Assembly: GCF_037038585.1 (NCBI RefSeq) | Contig: NC_092522.1 | Span: 125,036,661 to 125,100,660 of the forward strand | From: Patagioenas fasciata | Taxonomy: Eukaryota > Chordata > Aves > Columbiformes > Columbidae | Direction: 5' to 3' | Length of the DNA stretch: 64,000 nucleotides | In this document: in pieces, positions 34,015 through 44,459 of the stretch | How the letters are laid out: each line of letters starts with the position of its first letter | Position numbering within the stretch: the stretch's first letter is position 1 | The notes under the pieces: generated by a model | Databases searched by the model: none | The model's input: only the letters and a program-made list of their open reading frames with translations | What the model was told of the DNA's origin: nothing | Translations under genes and position numbers: made by a program

Positions 34015-35571
34015 ATGGGCAAGTGTGTGGAAAACACATCAGAGATGGAAGGAAAAGCAAAGGCGCAGGTAGGAGCGGGTGCTTCGGTGTCACCCCAACC
34101 TCTCCTCGCCCCGGGGATCTCGCCGGGTTTCTCGGCCTCCCCAGCTGACACTTTGCACATCCCCTTGTCCTGCAGAGACCCCAGAGGAGATTCTGGTGCT
34201 GTGTCAGGAACATGGGGGAATGGTTGCTGACCTTCATCATAATCCTGCCTCTCGCAGTCCTCTGCAACATCCTGCTGCCCTGCATCTTGCTGGGCATCCT
34301 GGGTGTGGACACCTACAAGGCCCGTCGGGCCAACACCACCAAGGCCAAGGTCGGTGTCTGTCCTGGGCCCCATTTTGGGAGGGAACAGTGAGCAGTGCCC
34401 ATTGCCCACCCAGCCGGGCCCCTGCCCTGGAGCCACCGAGCCACCTCCGCTGGGCACCAGGCTTGGGGCTGGGCCACTCCTGTCCCTGTCACTCCAGCCA
34501 CCCTTCCCAGGGTCCTTGGTTCCTGGCCGAGAGGGGACACCCCACACTGACCCGGGCTTTGCTTCCTGCGGACAGGGCACCTCTGTGAGGATGAAACCTC
34601 AGAGCAGCAGCGGGACGGACCCCATGGGGGAGCAGCCCCGTCCCAGAGCTGCCTGTGCCGACAGCAGCTCCAAGCTCAACAGGAACCGGCACAGCATCGG
34701 CAACACGGAGGAGCTCGCCAGATCCCTGATGCAGTCCCTGGGCATGACTGAAGTCTGCCTTAACCTGCTGGAGAAGCTGAAGATAAGATCTCAGGATGGC
34801 GAGTCTCATGTCCCACCTGCAGACAGGATGAGCAAATATCCCGTATGCCTGGAGTGCCGTCGATGTGTCACCAGCGGCTGTCCGCACTGCAGTGGGCCTG
34901 TGGAGCAACAGGGCCTGCCCCTGCTGGTTGTTGCTCTCCAGAAAATGAGCCTGGTGTCGTACATTGGTGGCCTGGAGCCGGAACTGGATGTGAAAATGAG
35001 ACTGATCTTTGCACTCATCATCAGTGGAAAGCCGGTCTACACATGGGAGAAAATACAGATGCTCCCCGAAAGAGCCCCCGAGACGAGCTGCAAGGACTGT
35101 GACGGCTCTCTGCCCACGAGCCTTTGGGGCAGCGAGTGCTCAAAGGCCCCACAGCCCATCTTCAGCGCCCAGGGGACACCAGAGGGACAGACAGGACTGG
35201 GCGAGGAGGACAGAAGGGCTGCTCCAGACCTGCAGCCGCCTGGGCAGGGGGAGTTTCTCCCCAGCACAGTCTCCATGTATCCCCGGCCCCCATGGGCACA
35301 GGCCCCCTCGCCTGCGGCCCTGGACCGGCTGCGCGGGGCTGGGCTGGAGCCGCTGCCCCCGGTGGGGTTCAAGGTCCTGGGGCAGGGGCTCAGTCTGCAG
35401 TGTGTCCAGCACTCCTGGGCCACTGCGATGAGGAGCGTCAGGACCGCACTGTGCTGTCAGTGCATCGGGAGCTCGGAACCCCCCGGCACCGTGGAGCGGG
35501 ATCAGATGGTGCATCTGGATCTGCAGCGCAGGGCTCACGCGCCCTTGTACACCACGGAGGAGGTGGCGTGA
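34015..35571 (+). CDS. Gene X copy 1, unrecognised 407-residue single-pass membrane protein
   Basis: I do not recognise the family. The spliced model has three exons, 34015-34068, 34176-34349 and 34576-35571, with GT/AG borders and phase 0 junctions. Residues 19-33 are basic with a Trp-Cys-Cys, residues 34-62 form a strong hydrophobic helix (WLLTFIIILPLAVLCNILLP onward), and KARR follows it. Residues 110-150 are probably helical. Cysteines at 167, 170, 173, 178 and 181 (CLECRRC, then CPHC) plus 248 and 251 (CKDC) could bind zinc. The last third is Pro/Gly-rich. The splice model is preferred because it supplies the membrane helix and a start near a promoter-like motif; reading exon 3 back without splicing gives a 422-codon open frame with a low-complexity N-terminus. 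Germline expression would be a guess. Confidence 0.75.
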
Positions 35572-36019
35572 AGAGCTCTGGCAGGACAAGGTGGGACGGC
35601 GAGGAGCGTGGGCAGGGGCAGCGCAGCGTGGGAGGCCGGGGCCGGGCTGTCCCGTGCAGCTGTCGGAGCCGGGTTGGTGGGGAGGTGTTTCTGCAGGACG
35701 AGGTCCTGTGGAGTGTTGGGGTGGCGCTGGCAGACGGGGTGAACTCTGCTGGTGCTGGTTTGGGTGGGGGTGACACAAAGTGCTGACTCCCCACCAGCTG
35801 GGTCCCCTTGGCCCATGGAGGTGCTCCAGCAGGTGGCCGCTGGTTCCCGTGTGCGCTGAGCCAGCTGCCCCCACCCTGCTGGGGCCCAGGAGACGCCCCA
35901 TGCTGCTGCTCACACCCCCGACTCGTTTGCTCCCTGTGCAGCCCCGGCCCAAGGACAGGAGGAGCCCCCAAGCGCCTGGAGCTCTGCTGGGATGGAGCGA
36001 AGATCCGCCTGCCGCCTCT

Positions 36020-36120
36020 GGAGGCCTCGGGCAGCAGAGCCCCGAAGAGCAGCTGTGAGCGGAGAGCTCAGCGCCGACACCACGCTTCTGTCAGCTTTAA
36101 ACTCTGCAATCTTTGAAACA
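36020..36120 (+). other. Possible 3' exon and tail of gene X copy 1
   Basis: A good acceptor (CTCCCTGTGCAG, ending about 35940) precedes a conserved block that reaches the F boundary. In copies 2-4 this block ends with ATTAAA (for example 43891-43896); copy 1 has TTTAAA there. It may be a 3' UTR exon or an alternative last exon. Confidence 0.4.
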
Positions 36121-36479
36121 GCCTGGAAAGCTCTTCATTTCTGGACTAAACCGGGGGAACAAGCTCCAGGCTCCGCGGGGCTGGCGGGGGGCGCTGTGCA
36201 CAGCGGGATCCTGGCACAGCCCCTGTGCCGCCTCACAGGGCTCTGCTGACCCAGCCAGGACCAGCAGCGCAGAGCACACAGCACCCAGCGAGCTCTCGGA
36301 GCCGTTTCTCAGCACCAATAACTCCGCCCTGACCCCCTTTACCGCAACTTCCCCTCGGCTCGGGCCCGCAGACGTTACTCGCCCCCAACGGTCGCTGGCA
36401 GGAGGCGGGAAAGCGCGGGGACCATCTGCCGAGTTGCCGAGAGGCGCAAGAACCTCAGACGCGCATGCCCAGTGCTGGC

Positions 36480-36524
36480 GTTGCCAAGCAACGCGGGGAC
36501 GCCGCAGCCGCCGTGCGCATGCGC
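36480..36524 (+). promoter_or_regulatory. RFX X-box-like and NRF1-like sites in F1
   Basis: GTTGCCAAGCAAC at 36480-36492 matches the imperfect inverted repeat bound by RFX factors at ciliary genes. TGCGCATGCGC at 36514-36524 is the NRF1 palindrome. Both lie within 80 bp of the DRC1-like ATG. Confidence 0.7.
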
Positions 36525-36556
36525 TGCAGCCGCCGCTCCGGGCGGGCCGGGGCTCC

Positions 36557-36663
36557 ATGAGCCGGGCAGCGGGCGCGGATGCGGGATGGCGGGCACCGGG
36601 CCCGGCCCCCAGCGACCCCGGGCCCCAGGAGCACATCGCCGCCCGCCTTGATACCGAGCGCCG
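36557..36663 (+). CDS. DRC1: DRC1-like first coding exon, copy F1
   Basis: Encodes MSRAAGADAGWRAPG and on to SDPGPQEHIAARLDTER plus two bases (CG), with donor GTAAGA. Human DRC1, as I recall it, has [29 protein letters not shown] near its N-terminus; the PQE(R/H)I and AARL(D/E) core matches, and the next human residues match the exon at 46655. DRC1 is the nexin-dynein regulatory complex scaffold of motile cilia and the neighbour of SELENOI in human. No exon 2 of the 46655 type is recognisable before the next block, so this copy may be a promoter-exon remnant. Confidence 0.68.
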
Positions 36664-38089
36664 GTAAGAAACGGGGCTCGTGTTTTCCTCGCCCCGCCTG
36701 CCCCCCCCACCGGCTCCGCCTAAATCAAAGCCGGGCCCAGGCCGCTCCCTGCCCCACGCCGGCACCAGGTCCCGCTTCTTCTCCCCAGACTCTGTCTGGT
36801 CGCAGGTGATCTCCTCTTCCCCAGACTGTCACTGGAGTTCATGCCCCCACCCCCGAACTAGTCCCCGTTCCCTCACCCCAAACTGGCACGCACTGCCGAG
36901 CCCCCCCAGGACCGGCACAGGCTCGGAGACCGTCCCCAGGGCTCAGAGCAGCCCCCGCCCCACACCAGCCCTGGGGCAGGACCCGTATCACAAACTGGCG
37001 GGGGGCAGGGAGCCAGCGTGGCCTTTCCGGCCTTCCTGGCACCCAGGCCCTCCCCCCAAACTGGCCCTGGGCCAGGGACCACCCTGAATCCTGAGCCAGG
37101 CAGAGACCTCCCCACTCCCTGCTGAATGGCAGCGGGTCAGGGACCACCCCCGCAATCCCAGCTCAGCCCGAAGTCAAGGCCATCCCTGTGCTGTCCCCGG
37201 CCCAGCGCTGGGGCAGCAATACCTTCTTCCCCAAGATATTGCCCTGCCACGGACCCGCTGCCCCCCGCACAGACTCAGCACCAGGCCGGTGCTCTCCTGG
37301 GTCAGGCCGCTGTTGTTCTCAATGCTGGGACTCCCCAGCCATGGGGACACCTTTCCCCAAACCAGGACGGAGCTGGGGGCCTTGCCCCCTCTGTCTCTCC
37401 AGGTTGGGTGACATGGGACTGTGAAGTGGCAGCGCCTGCCACCCCCTTCTCAGCTGGGGCTGGCTCGGGCTCTTCCCCACCCTGCGGAAACCCAGGGCAA
37501 CAACCACCATCTGCTCCCCAAACCGAGAGCGACCCTCCACAAGGTGCCTGTGAACCCCGGTACCAACCCACGGGACCAAAACGTCCCTGCATCACTAACG
37601 TCCCCTCCCACCCAAACAGGCTTGTGTTCTCCTTCCTGACCCCAGAGCTTCCCTTTAGCTTAGACTGATCCCAAGCAACGACCGTGGGACCGGTGCCAGC
37701 CCTCCAGCGGCTCTGGACACGCTGGTGTCTTCATGGCCGATCAAGTGTCCCCCCAGCCAACAAAGGGCTCTGTCCCCTGCCCTCCTCCCCAGGGACACAA
37801 AGAGGGGCTGAGCCCCCAGCTGTGCCCCAGGAGTAACCAGCCCTGGGCTGCACTCCCAGCTGCCCACAGAGAAGCCTGGACCCCGTTTTCCCTCGGAGAG
37901 GCCGTCCCAGCCCCTCCTGCCTCCTTCCTGCGGCTGTGGGGACGCCCTGGCTGCTGCCGGGGGAGTCACTGAGCGCTCTGCTCACTGCAGTGTTCAGATC
38001 TGGCTCTGATTCCACGTGCGCCTTTGCTTTGTTCAGCTGTAGACGTTGCTTGTGCTCCATGGCCTTGCAGGTTCTGTTTTGTCTGAATC

Positions 38090-38245
38090 AACCCTTCCCT
38101 TCTCAGCAAAGTGCAAAACAGGCCCCGCTTTGCAGTTGTCTGGGATGTCTCCCAATTAGCCTTGGGTTGTTATTTTTCCCGGTCAGTTCTGTTCTTCCCA
38201 GCAAAGTGCAAACTGGGCCTTATCTTGCAAGTGGTCAGTGGAGTT
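38090..38245 (+). repeat. Imperfect tandem duplication inside S1
   Basis: Two copies of a phrase containing CAGCAAAGTGCAAA and then a 'cttgcagt / cttgcaagt' block, about 90 bp apart. Present in all four spacers. Confidence 0.65.
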
Positions 38246-39019
38246 TGTAGTTGCTTTTGGGAAATGTGAGTAAAACTTTACAACGGAAAATTCTAGCAAA
38301 TCCAGCCTACCAAGTAACATGAAGCAGAGAGTATATTAAAAATCATTCAACCGTATATGTCTAAGTAATTTATTATATTTAGTATGCATTGACTTAAGCT
38401 GAATGATTAGTATTAAACTTAAATGGGGCTCATCCACTGAGCTGTGAGCAGTAAAACCATGGCCACACAGCTCACTTGTTGAGCAGGGGGAGCTCCCAGT
38501 AGCTCATCCAGGCTGTTGTATTTAGAGAGTAAAGGGGTTGACCCATAGTCAAATTGCACACGGTAGGAAAAGCCTGCACGGGAGTCCCTGAGCCCACAAG
38601 TTACTGGGGTTCAGTGCCCGTTCTGCTTCCCGTGGGTCTCCCAGCAGGAGTTCTTGGCCTGGCTGCGGCTCAGGCCGTTCCCTCCTCTGGAGCCCGGACC
38701 AAACTGCTCTGCTGTGCATCCAAACCCAGCCCAAATCCCGAGCCCCATCCGCACACACAGGCGAAGCAAAATAAGCAGGTGCTCTCAGCACATTCCTCTT
38801 GGTGCTGCTGCCCTGCAGGGTTTGCCAGGAGAAGGACGAACCCCGAGGGCATGGAGGTCCTTGCAGTGCCCATCAAACCCCACCACAGCATGGAAACACA
38901 AGGGGTTTGGGTCTGCACAGGCACCTCAGCGTGGGGATAGGAATTCACGCGGCTTCTGGAAAAGAACCAGCTCATGGGTGACCTGCAGCAGGTGGAGTGG
39001 GGAACGGGCAGGGACAACC

Positions 39020-39160
39020 AGCAACCACAGAGTCACAGGATGGTTTGGGGTGAAGGGACTGTTAAGCTCCCCCTGTGCCACCCCTGCCATGCGCAGGGAC
39101 ATCTTCAGCAGCTCAGGTTGCTCAGAGCCCCCTACAGCCTGGGATGTCTCCAGAGATGCC
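39020..39160 (-). mobile_element. Inverted CR1 fragment in S1
   Basis: Reverse complement of the CR1 3' region ('cagagtcacaggatggtttgg' to 'cagcctgggatgtctccaga'). Copies lie at the same place in S2, S3 and S4. Confidence 0.85.
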
Positions 39161-39165
39161 CAATT

Positions 39166-39670
39166 TGTGGCAGGTTCACCCCCCCAACCACCACCCTGAA
39201 AGCAGCAGAAGCTTCTCCACCCATAGACAACTATGGTCATGTACCCACCCCTTGGTCAACAGACAGGGCCCTTGACCAATGAAACTCCTGAGCTGAGAGA
39301 AGTTTCTGGACAACTCCCATAAGTGACAACAGCTTAGGATGGCCCGAGGGTATAAATGGAGCTGCCAGAGCCGACCTTTGCTGTGAGTTGGTGACTTTGG
39401 AGTAGGGGGCTTGTAATGGAAGGTTGTGCTTAGAGTGGGATGGCGTCTGGAGAACATTCCTTGAGGATTCAGCCACCTCGCTGACCTGGTGAGTGATCTT
39501 CTGGGGATCCTTGAGATTCCTCACCTTTAGTAATTGAACTTCCAACCAATACCCAAATCCGTGTTGTTTAGTGTTGTCAGAGTGCTGAGTAATTTTAGAT
39601 AAACCCCATTTCTGTTTGGTTCTCCACTAAGCAGCTCTGGTCATCATAAGGTCTGGAGCTTGTTGCAGCC
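39166..39670 (+). mobile_element. Probable solo LTR of an avian endogenous retrovirus, in S1
   Basis: About 505 bp interrupting the CR1 piece, with TATA-like GGGTATAAATGG near 39348 and no internal viral genes. The family is not identified and the ends are approximate. It is a fossil present in every spacer, so it predates the amplification. Confidence 0.45.
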
Positions 39671-39955
39671 TGGGTAGATTGTTTGCGTTATTTTGCAGAG
39701 AATGCAGGGGAGCATCGGGGGCTGGGGACACACAGAGCCCGGTGCCTCCAGGCCCAGGCGACTGTCACAGTGTCCCATGGTGCCCAGGGCTGCAGGTGGG
39801 TGGCCCAGAGGGACCTTCCCTTCCCGCAGGCCCTGGGACGAGGGGTCAAAGTTTTCACATGTAAATAGAAATTAGAACTAAACGGGACGGGCTGTATCCT
39901 GTCCGACTGTGATCTCATTCTGCTGTTGAAATTCTAGGCAAGGAAAATCAAATAT

Positions 39956-41579
39956 ACACTTGATCGGCCATGAAGACACCAGCGTGTCCAGAGCCGCTGG
40001 AGGGCTGGCACCGGTCCCACGGTCCTTGCTTGGGGTCAGTCTAAGCTAAAGGGAAGCTCTGGGGTCAGGAAGGAGAACACAAGCCTGTTTGGGTGGGAGG
40101 GGACGTTAGTGACGCAGGGACGGTTTGGTCCCGTGGGTTGGTACCGGGGTTCACAGGCACCTTGTGGAGGGTCACTCTCGGTTTGGGGAGCAGATGGTGG
40201 TTGTTGCCCTGGGTTTCCACAGGGTGGGGAAGAGCCCGAGCCAGCCCCAGCTGAGAAGGGGGTGGCAGGCGCTGCCACTTCACAGTCCCATGTCACCCAA
40301 CCAGGAGGGACAGCGAGGGCTTGGGCAAGGCCCCCAGCTCCGTCCTGGTTTGGGGAAAGGTGTCCCCATGGCTGGGGAGTCCCAGCATTGAGAACAACAG
40401 CGGCCTGACCCAGGAGAGCACCGGCCTGGTGCTGAGTCTGTGCGGGGGGCAGCGGGTCCGTGGCAGGGCAATATCTTGGGGAAGAAGGTATTGCTGCCCC
40501 AGCGCTGGGCCGGGGACAGCACAGGGATGGCCTTGACTTCGGGCTGAGCTGGGATTGCGGGGGTGGTCCCTGACCCGCTGCCATTCAGCAGGGAGTGGGG
40601 AGGTCTCTGCCTGGCTCAGGATTCAGGGTGGTCCCTGGCCCAAGGCCAGTTTGGGGGGAGATCCTCGGTGCCAGGGAGGCCGGAAAGGCCACGCTGGCTC
40701 CCTGCCCCCCGCCAGTTTGTGGCAGGGGTCCTGCCCCAGGGCTGGTGTGGGGCGGGGGCTGCTCTGAGCCCTGGGGACGGTCTCCGAGCCTGTGCCGGTC
40801 CTGGGGGGGCTCGGCACTGGGTGCCAGTTTGGGGTGAGGGAACGGGGACTAGTTCGGGGGTGGGGGCATGAACTCCAGTGACAGTCTGGGGAAGAGGAGA
40901 TCACCTGCGACCAGACAGAGTCTGGGGAGAAGGAGCGGGACCTGATGCCTGCGTGGGGCAGGGAGCGGCCTGGGCCCGGCTCTGATTTAGGCGGAGCCGC
41001 TGGGGGGGCAGGCGGGGCGGAGGAAAACACGAGCCCCGTTTCTCACCGGCACTTGGCATCAAGGCGGGCAGCGATGCGCTCCTGGGGCCCGGGGTCGCTG
41101 GGGGCCGGGCCCGGTGCCCGCCATCCCGCATCCGCGCCCGCTGCCCGGCTCATGGAGCCCCGGCCCCCCCGGAGCGGCGGCTGCGGCGTCCCCACGTTGT
41201 TTGGCAACGCCAGCACCGCGCATGTGCGGCTGAGCTCCCCGCGCGTTCGTAAATTTCGCACTGCGCATGCGCGGCGCTTTCCCGCCTTCTCCTAGCGACC
41301 GTTGGGGGCGGGTAACGTCTGCGGGCCCGAGCCGCGGGGCAGGGGAGATAAAGGGGGTCGGGGCGGAGTTATTGGTGTTGAAAAGCGGCCTCAGCGCCCT
41401 GCGAGAGCTCGCTGGGTGCTGTGTGCTCTGCGCTGCTGGTCCTGGCTGGGTCAGCAGAGCCCTGTGAGGCGGCACAGGGGCTGTGCCAGGATCCCGCTGT
41501 GCACAGCGCCCCCCGCCAGCCCCGCGGAGCCTGGAGCTTGTTCCCCCGGTTTAGTCCGGAAATGAAGAGCTCTCGAGGC
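39956..41579 (-). repeat. I1: inverted copy of F
   Basis: Reverse complement of the F arm. It starts at ACACTTGA (matching the F end TCAAGTGT) and ends at about 'gctctcgaggc'. Confidence 0.92.
41047..41153 (-). CDS. DRC1: DRC1-like first coding exon, copy I1
   Basis: 107 nt on the minus strand encoding MSRAAGADAGWRAPG and on to PQERIAARLDAKC plus CG, donor GTGAGA. This copy reads Asp-Ala-Lys-Cys where F1 reads Asp-Thr-Glu-Arg. The X-box-like GTTGTTTGGCAAC (41196-41208) and the NRF1 palindrome (41262-41272) lie just upstream. It points away from gene X copy 2, about 660 bp from its ATG. Confidence 0.62.
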
Positions 41580-41704
41580 CCCCAGGTCCATGCAGCCGTC
41601 CCAGTGGCTCGTTGTGCCCGGGGGTGGGGGCTCTCTGGGGCGGCTGCACCATCCCCTGCGACAGCTCAGCCCTGGGTCACCGGGCAGCCCTTGTGTGTCA
41701 CTGT

Positions 41705-41742
41705 GATGTCACCGGTGCATCACAAACATGGCCCCTATTTAA
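41705..41742 (+). promoter_or_regulatory. Putative promoter of gene X copy 2
   Basis: Near-palindromic GATGTCACCGGTGCATC at about 41705-41721 and TATTTAA at 41736-41742, about 70 bp before the ATG. It is shared in divergent orientation with the I1 promoter. Confidence 0.5.
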
Positions 41743-41810
41743 GTGGGTTTCGGGGAGGCTCAGGTGTCACTTTGACTGCACGCGAGCCAGTGAGCAAGCG
41801 AGCAAGTGAG

Positions 41811-43367
41811 ATGGGCAAGTGTGTGGAAAACACATCACAGATGGAAGGAAAAGCAAAGGCGCAGGTAGGAGCGGGTGCTTCGGTGTCACCCCAACCTCTC
41901 CTCACCCCGGGGATCTCGCCGGGTTTCTCGGCCTCCCCAGCTGACACTTTGCACATCCCCTTGTCCTGCAGAGACCCCAGAGGAGATTCTGGTGCTGTGT
42001 CAAGAACATGGGGGAATGGTTGCTGACCTTCATCGTAATCCTGCCTCTCGCGGTCCTCTGCAACATCCTGCTGCCCTGCATCTTGCTGGGCATCCTGGGT
42101 GTGGACACCTACAAGGCCCGTCGGGCCAACACCACCAAGGCCAAGGTCGGTGTCTGTCCTGGGCCCCGTTTTGGGAGGGAACAGTGAGCAGTGCCCATTG
42201 CCCACCCCGCCTGGCGCCTGCCCTGGAGCCACCGAGCCACCTCCGCTGGGCACCAGGCTTGGGGCTGGGCCACTCCTGTCCCTGTCACTCCAGCCACCCT
42301 TCCCAGGGTCCTTGGTTCCTGGCCGAGAACGGACACCTCACACTGACCCGGGCTTTGCTTCCTGCGGACAGGGCACCTCTATGAGGATGAAACCTCAGAG
42401 CAGCAGCGGGACGGACCCCATGGGGGAGCAGCCCCGTCCCAGAGCTGCCTGTGCCGACAGCAGCTCCAAGCTCAACAGGAACCGGCACGGCATCGGCAAC
42501 ACGGAGGAGCTCGCCAGATCCCTGATGCAGTCCCTGGACATGACTGAAGTCTGCCTTAACCTGCTGGAGAAGCTGAAGATAAGATCTCAGGATGGCGAGT
42601 CTCATGTCCCACCTGCAGACAGGATGAGCAAATATCCCGTATGCCTGGAGTGCCGTCGATGTGTCACCAGCGGCTGTCCGCACTGCAGTGGGCCTGTGGA
42701 GCAACAGGGCCTGCCCCTGCTGGTTGTTGTTCTCCAGAAAATGAGCCTGGTGTCGTACATTGGTGGCCTGGAGCCGGAACTGGATGTGAAAATGAGACTG
42801 ATCTTTGCACTCATCATCAGTGGAAAGCCGGTCTACACATGGGAGAAAATACAGATGCTCCCCGAAAGAGCCCCCGAGACGAGCTGCAAGGACTGTGACG
42901 GCTCTCTGCCCACGAGCCTTTGGGGCAGCGAGTGCTCAAAGGCCCCACAGCCCATCTTCAGCGCCCAGGGGACACCAGAGGGACAGACAGGACTGGGCGA
43001 GGAGGACAGAAGGGCTGCTCCAGACCTGCAGCCGCCTGGGCAGGGGGAGTTTCTCCCCAGCACAGTCTCCATGTATCCCCGGCCCCCATGGGCACAGGCC
43101 CCCTCGCCTGCGGCCCTGGACCGGCTGCGCGGGGCTGGGCTGGAGCCGCTGCCCCCGGTGGGGTTCAAGGTCCTGGGGCAGGGGCTCAGTCTGCAGTGTG
43201 TCCAGCACTCCTGGGCCACTGCGATGAGGAGCGTCAGGACCGCACTGTGCTGTCAGTGCATCGGGAGCTCGGAACCCCCCGGCACCGTGGAGCGGGACCA
43301 GATTGTGCATCTGGATCTGCAGCGCAGGGCTCACGCGCCCTTGTACACCACGGAGGAGGTGGCGTGA
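41811..43367 (+). CDS. Gene X copy 2
   Basis: Exons 41811-41864, 41972-42145 and 42372-43367; 407 codons, intact, with the same layout as copy 1 (basic N-terminus, helix 34-62, CxxCxxC-x4-CxxC cluster at 167-181). It differs from copy 1 by seven replacements that I could count (E to Q in exon 1; I to V in the helix; V to M, S to G, G to D, A to V and M to I in exon 3). It is followed by a conserved tail with ATTAAA at 43891-43896. Function unknown. Confidence 0.75.
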
Positions 43368-44275
43368 AGAGCTCTGGCAGGACAAGGTGGGACGGCGAGG
43401 AGCGTGGGCAGGGGCAGCGCAGCGTGGGAGGCTGGGGCCGGGCTGTCCCGTGCAGCTGTTGGAGCCGGGTTGGTGGGGAGGTGTTTCTGCAGGACGAGGT
43501 CCTGTGGAGTGTTGGGGTGGCGCTGGCAGACGGGGTGAACTCTGCTGGTGCTGGTTTGGGTGGGGGTGACACAAAGTGCTGACTCCCCACCAGCTGGGTC
43601 CCCTTGGCCCATGGAGGTGCTCCAGCAGGTGGCCGCTGGTTCCCGTGTGCGCTGAGCCAGCTGCCCCCACCCTGCTGGGGCCCAGGAGACGCCCCATGCT
43701 GCTGCTCACACCCCCGACTCGTTTGCTCCCTGTGCAGCCCCGGCCCAAGGACAGGAGGAGCCCCCAAGCGCCTGGAGCTCTGCTGGGATGGAGCGAAGAT
43801 CCGCCTGCCGCCTCTGGAGGCCTCGGGCAGCAGAGCCCCGAAGAGCAGCTGTGAGCGGAGAGCTCAGCGCCGACACCACGCTTCTGTCACCATTAAACTC
43901 TGCAATCCTTGAAACAGCCTTGAGAGCTCTTCATTTCTGGACTAAACCGGGGGAACAAGCTCCAGGCTCCGCGGGGCTGGCGGGGGGCGCTGTGCACAGC
44001 GGGATCCTGGCACAGCCCCTGTGCCGCCTCACAGGGCTCTGCTGACCCAGCCAGGACCAGCAGCGCAGAGCACACAGCACCCAGCGAGCTCTCGGAGCCG
44101 TTTCTCAGCACCAATAACTCCGCCCTGACCCCCTTTATCTCCCCTGCCCCTCGGCTCGGGCCCGCAGACGTTACTCGCCCCCAACGGTCGCTGGCAGGAG
44201 GCGGGAAAGCGCGGGGACCATCTGCCGAGTTGCCGAGCGGCGCAAGAACCTCAGACGCGCATGCCCAGTGCTGGC

Positions 44276-44320
44276 GTTGCCAAGCAACGCGGGGACGCCG
44301 CAGCCGCCGTGCGCATGCGC
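44276..44320 (+). promoter_or_regulatory. RFX X-box-like and NRF1-like sites in F2
   Basis: GTTGCCAAGCAAC at 44276-44288 and TGCGCATGCGC at 44310-44320, upstream of the DRC1-like ATG at 44353. Confidence 0.7.
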
Positions 44321-44352
44321 TGCAGCCGCCGCTCCGGGCGGGCCGGGGCTCC

Positions 44353-44459
44353 ATGAGCCGGGCAGCGGGCGCGGATGCGGGATGGCGGGCACCGGGCCCG
44401 GCCCCCAGCGACCCCGGGCCCCAGGAGCGCATCGCCGCCCGCCTTGATACCGAGCGCCG
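44353..44459 (+). CDS. DRC1: DRC1-like first coding exon, copy F2 (paired with exon 2)
   Basis: 107 nt encoding MSRAAGADAGWRAPG and on to PQERIAARLDTER plus CG, donor GTAAGA. It is the only forward copy followed by a matching second exon (46655-46763): joined, the two read PQERIAARLDTERRAALGED, parallel to human PQERI...[15 protein letters not shown]. This may be the copy closest to a working DRC1 5' end, but exon 3 was not found before the next inverted arm. Confidence 0.75.

Larger units (their letters stand above)
36121..37748 (+). repeat. F1: CpG-rich arm with DRC1-like promoter and first exon
   Basis: Left arm of a large inverted repeat; its partner is I1. The arms share about 1.6 kb and end at TCAAGTGT (37741-37748). 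After the first exon (36557-36663) the rest is GC-rich intron-like DNA with many CCCCAAACTGGC-type phrases and no further exon recognised. Confidence 0.9.
37749..39955. repeat. S1: spacer between inverted arms
   Basis: About 2.2 kb: an imperfect tandem duplication (38090-38245), an AT-rich stretch (about 38250-38540), a unit-specific segment (38706-38965), an inverted CR1 piece, a probable solo LTR and a G-rich end. Compared with S2, the segment 38706-38965 replaces the region that carries DRC1 exon 2; it holds an acceptor-like CTGCCCTGCAG with only weak resemblance to that exon after it. Confidence 0.85.

Noticed and set aside
34303-35571. Single-exon 422-codon reading of gene X starting at MWTPTRP
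   Set aside because: Its first 91 residues translate the end of exon 2 in another frame and then intron 2. The spliced model gives a membrane helix, phase-0 borders and a promoter-proximal ATG in all four copies.
35140-35952. Antisense 270-codon frame under gene X exon 3
   Set aside because: It overlaps the better-supported sense exon in every copy and changes in step with it.
36097-36765. Antisense 222-codon frame over the F arm, repeated in F2 and F4
   Set aside because: It is a shadow of the CpG-rich promoter and first exon, with no support beyond GC-rich openness.
38770-38870. Exon 2-like sequence in S1 after CTGCCCTGCAG
   Set aside because: It shares only short words with the S2 exon (GAGAAG, CCGAGG) and gives no clear DRC1 peptide, so it was not called an exon.
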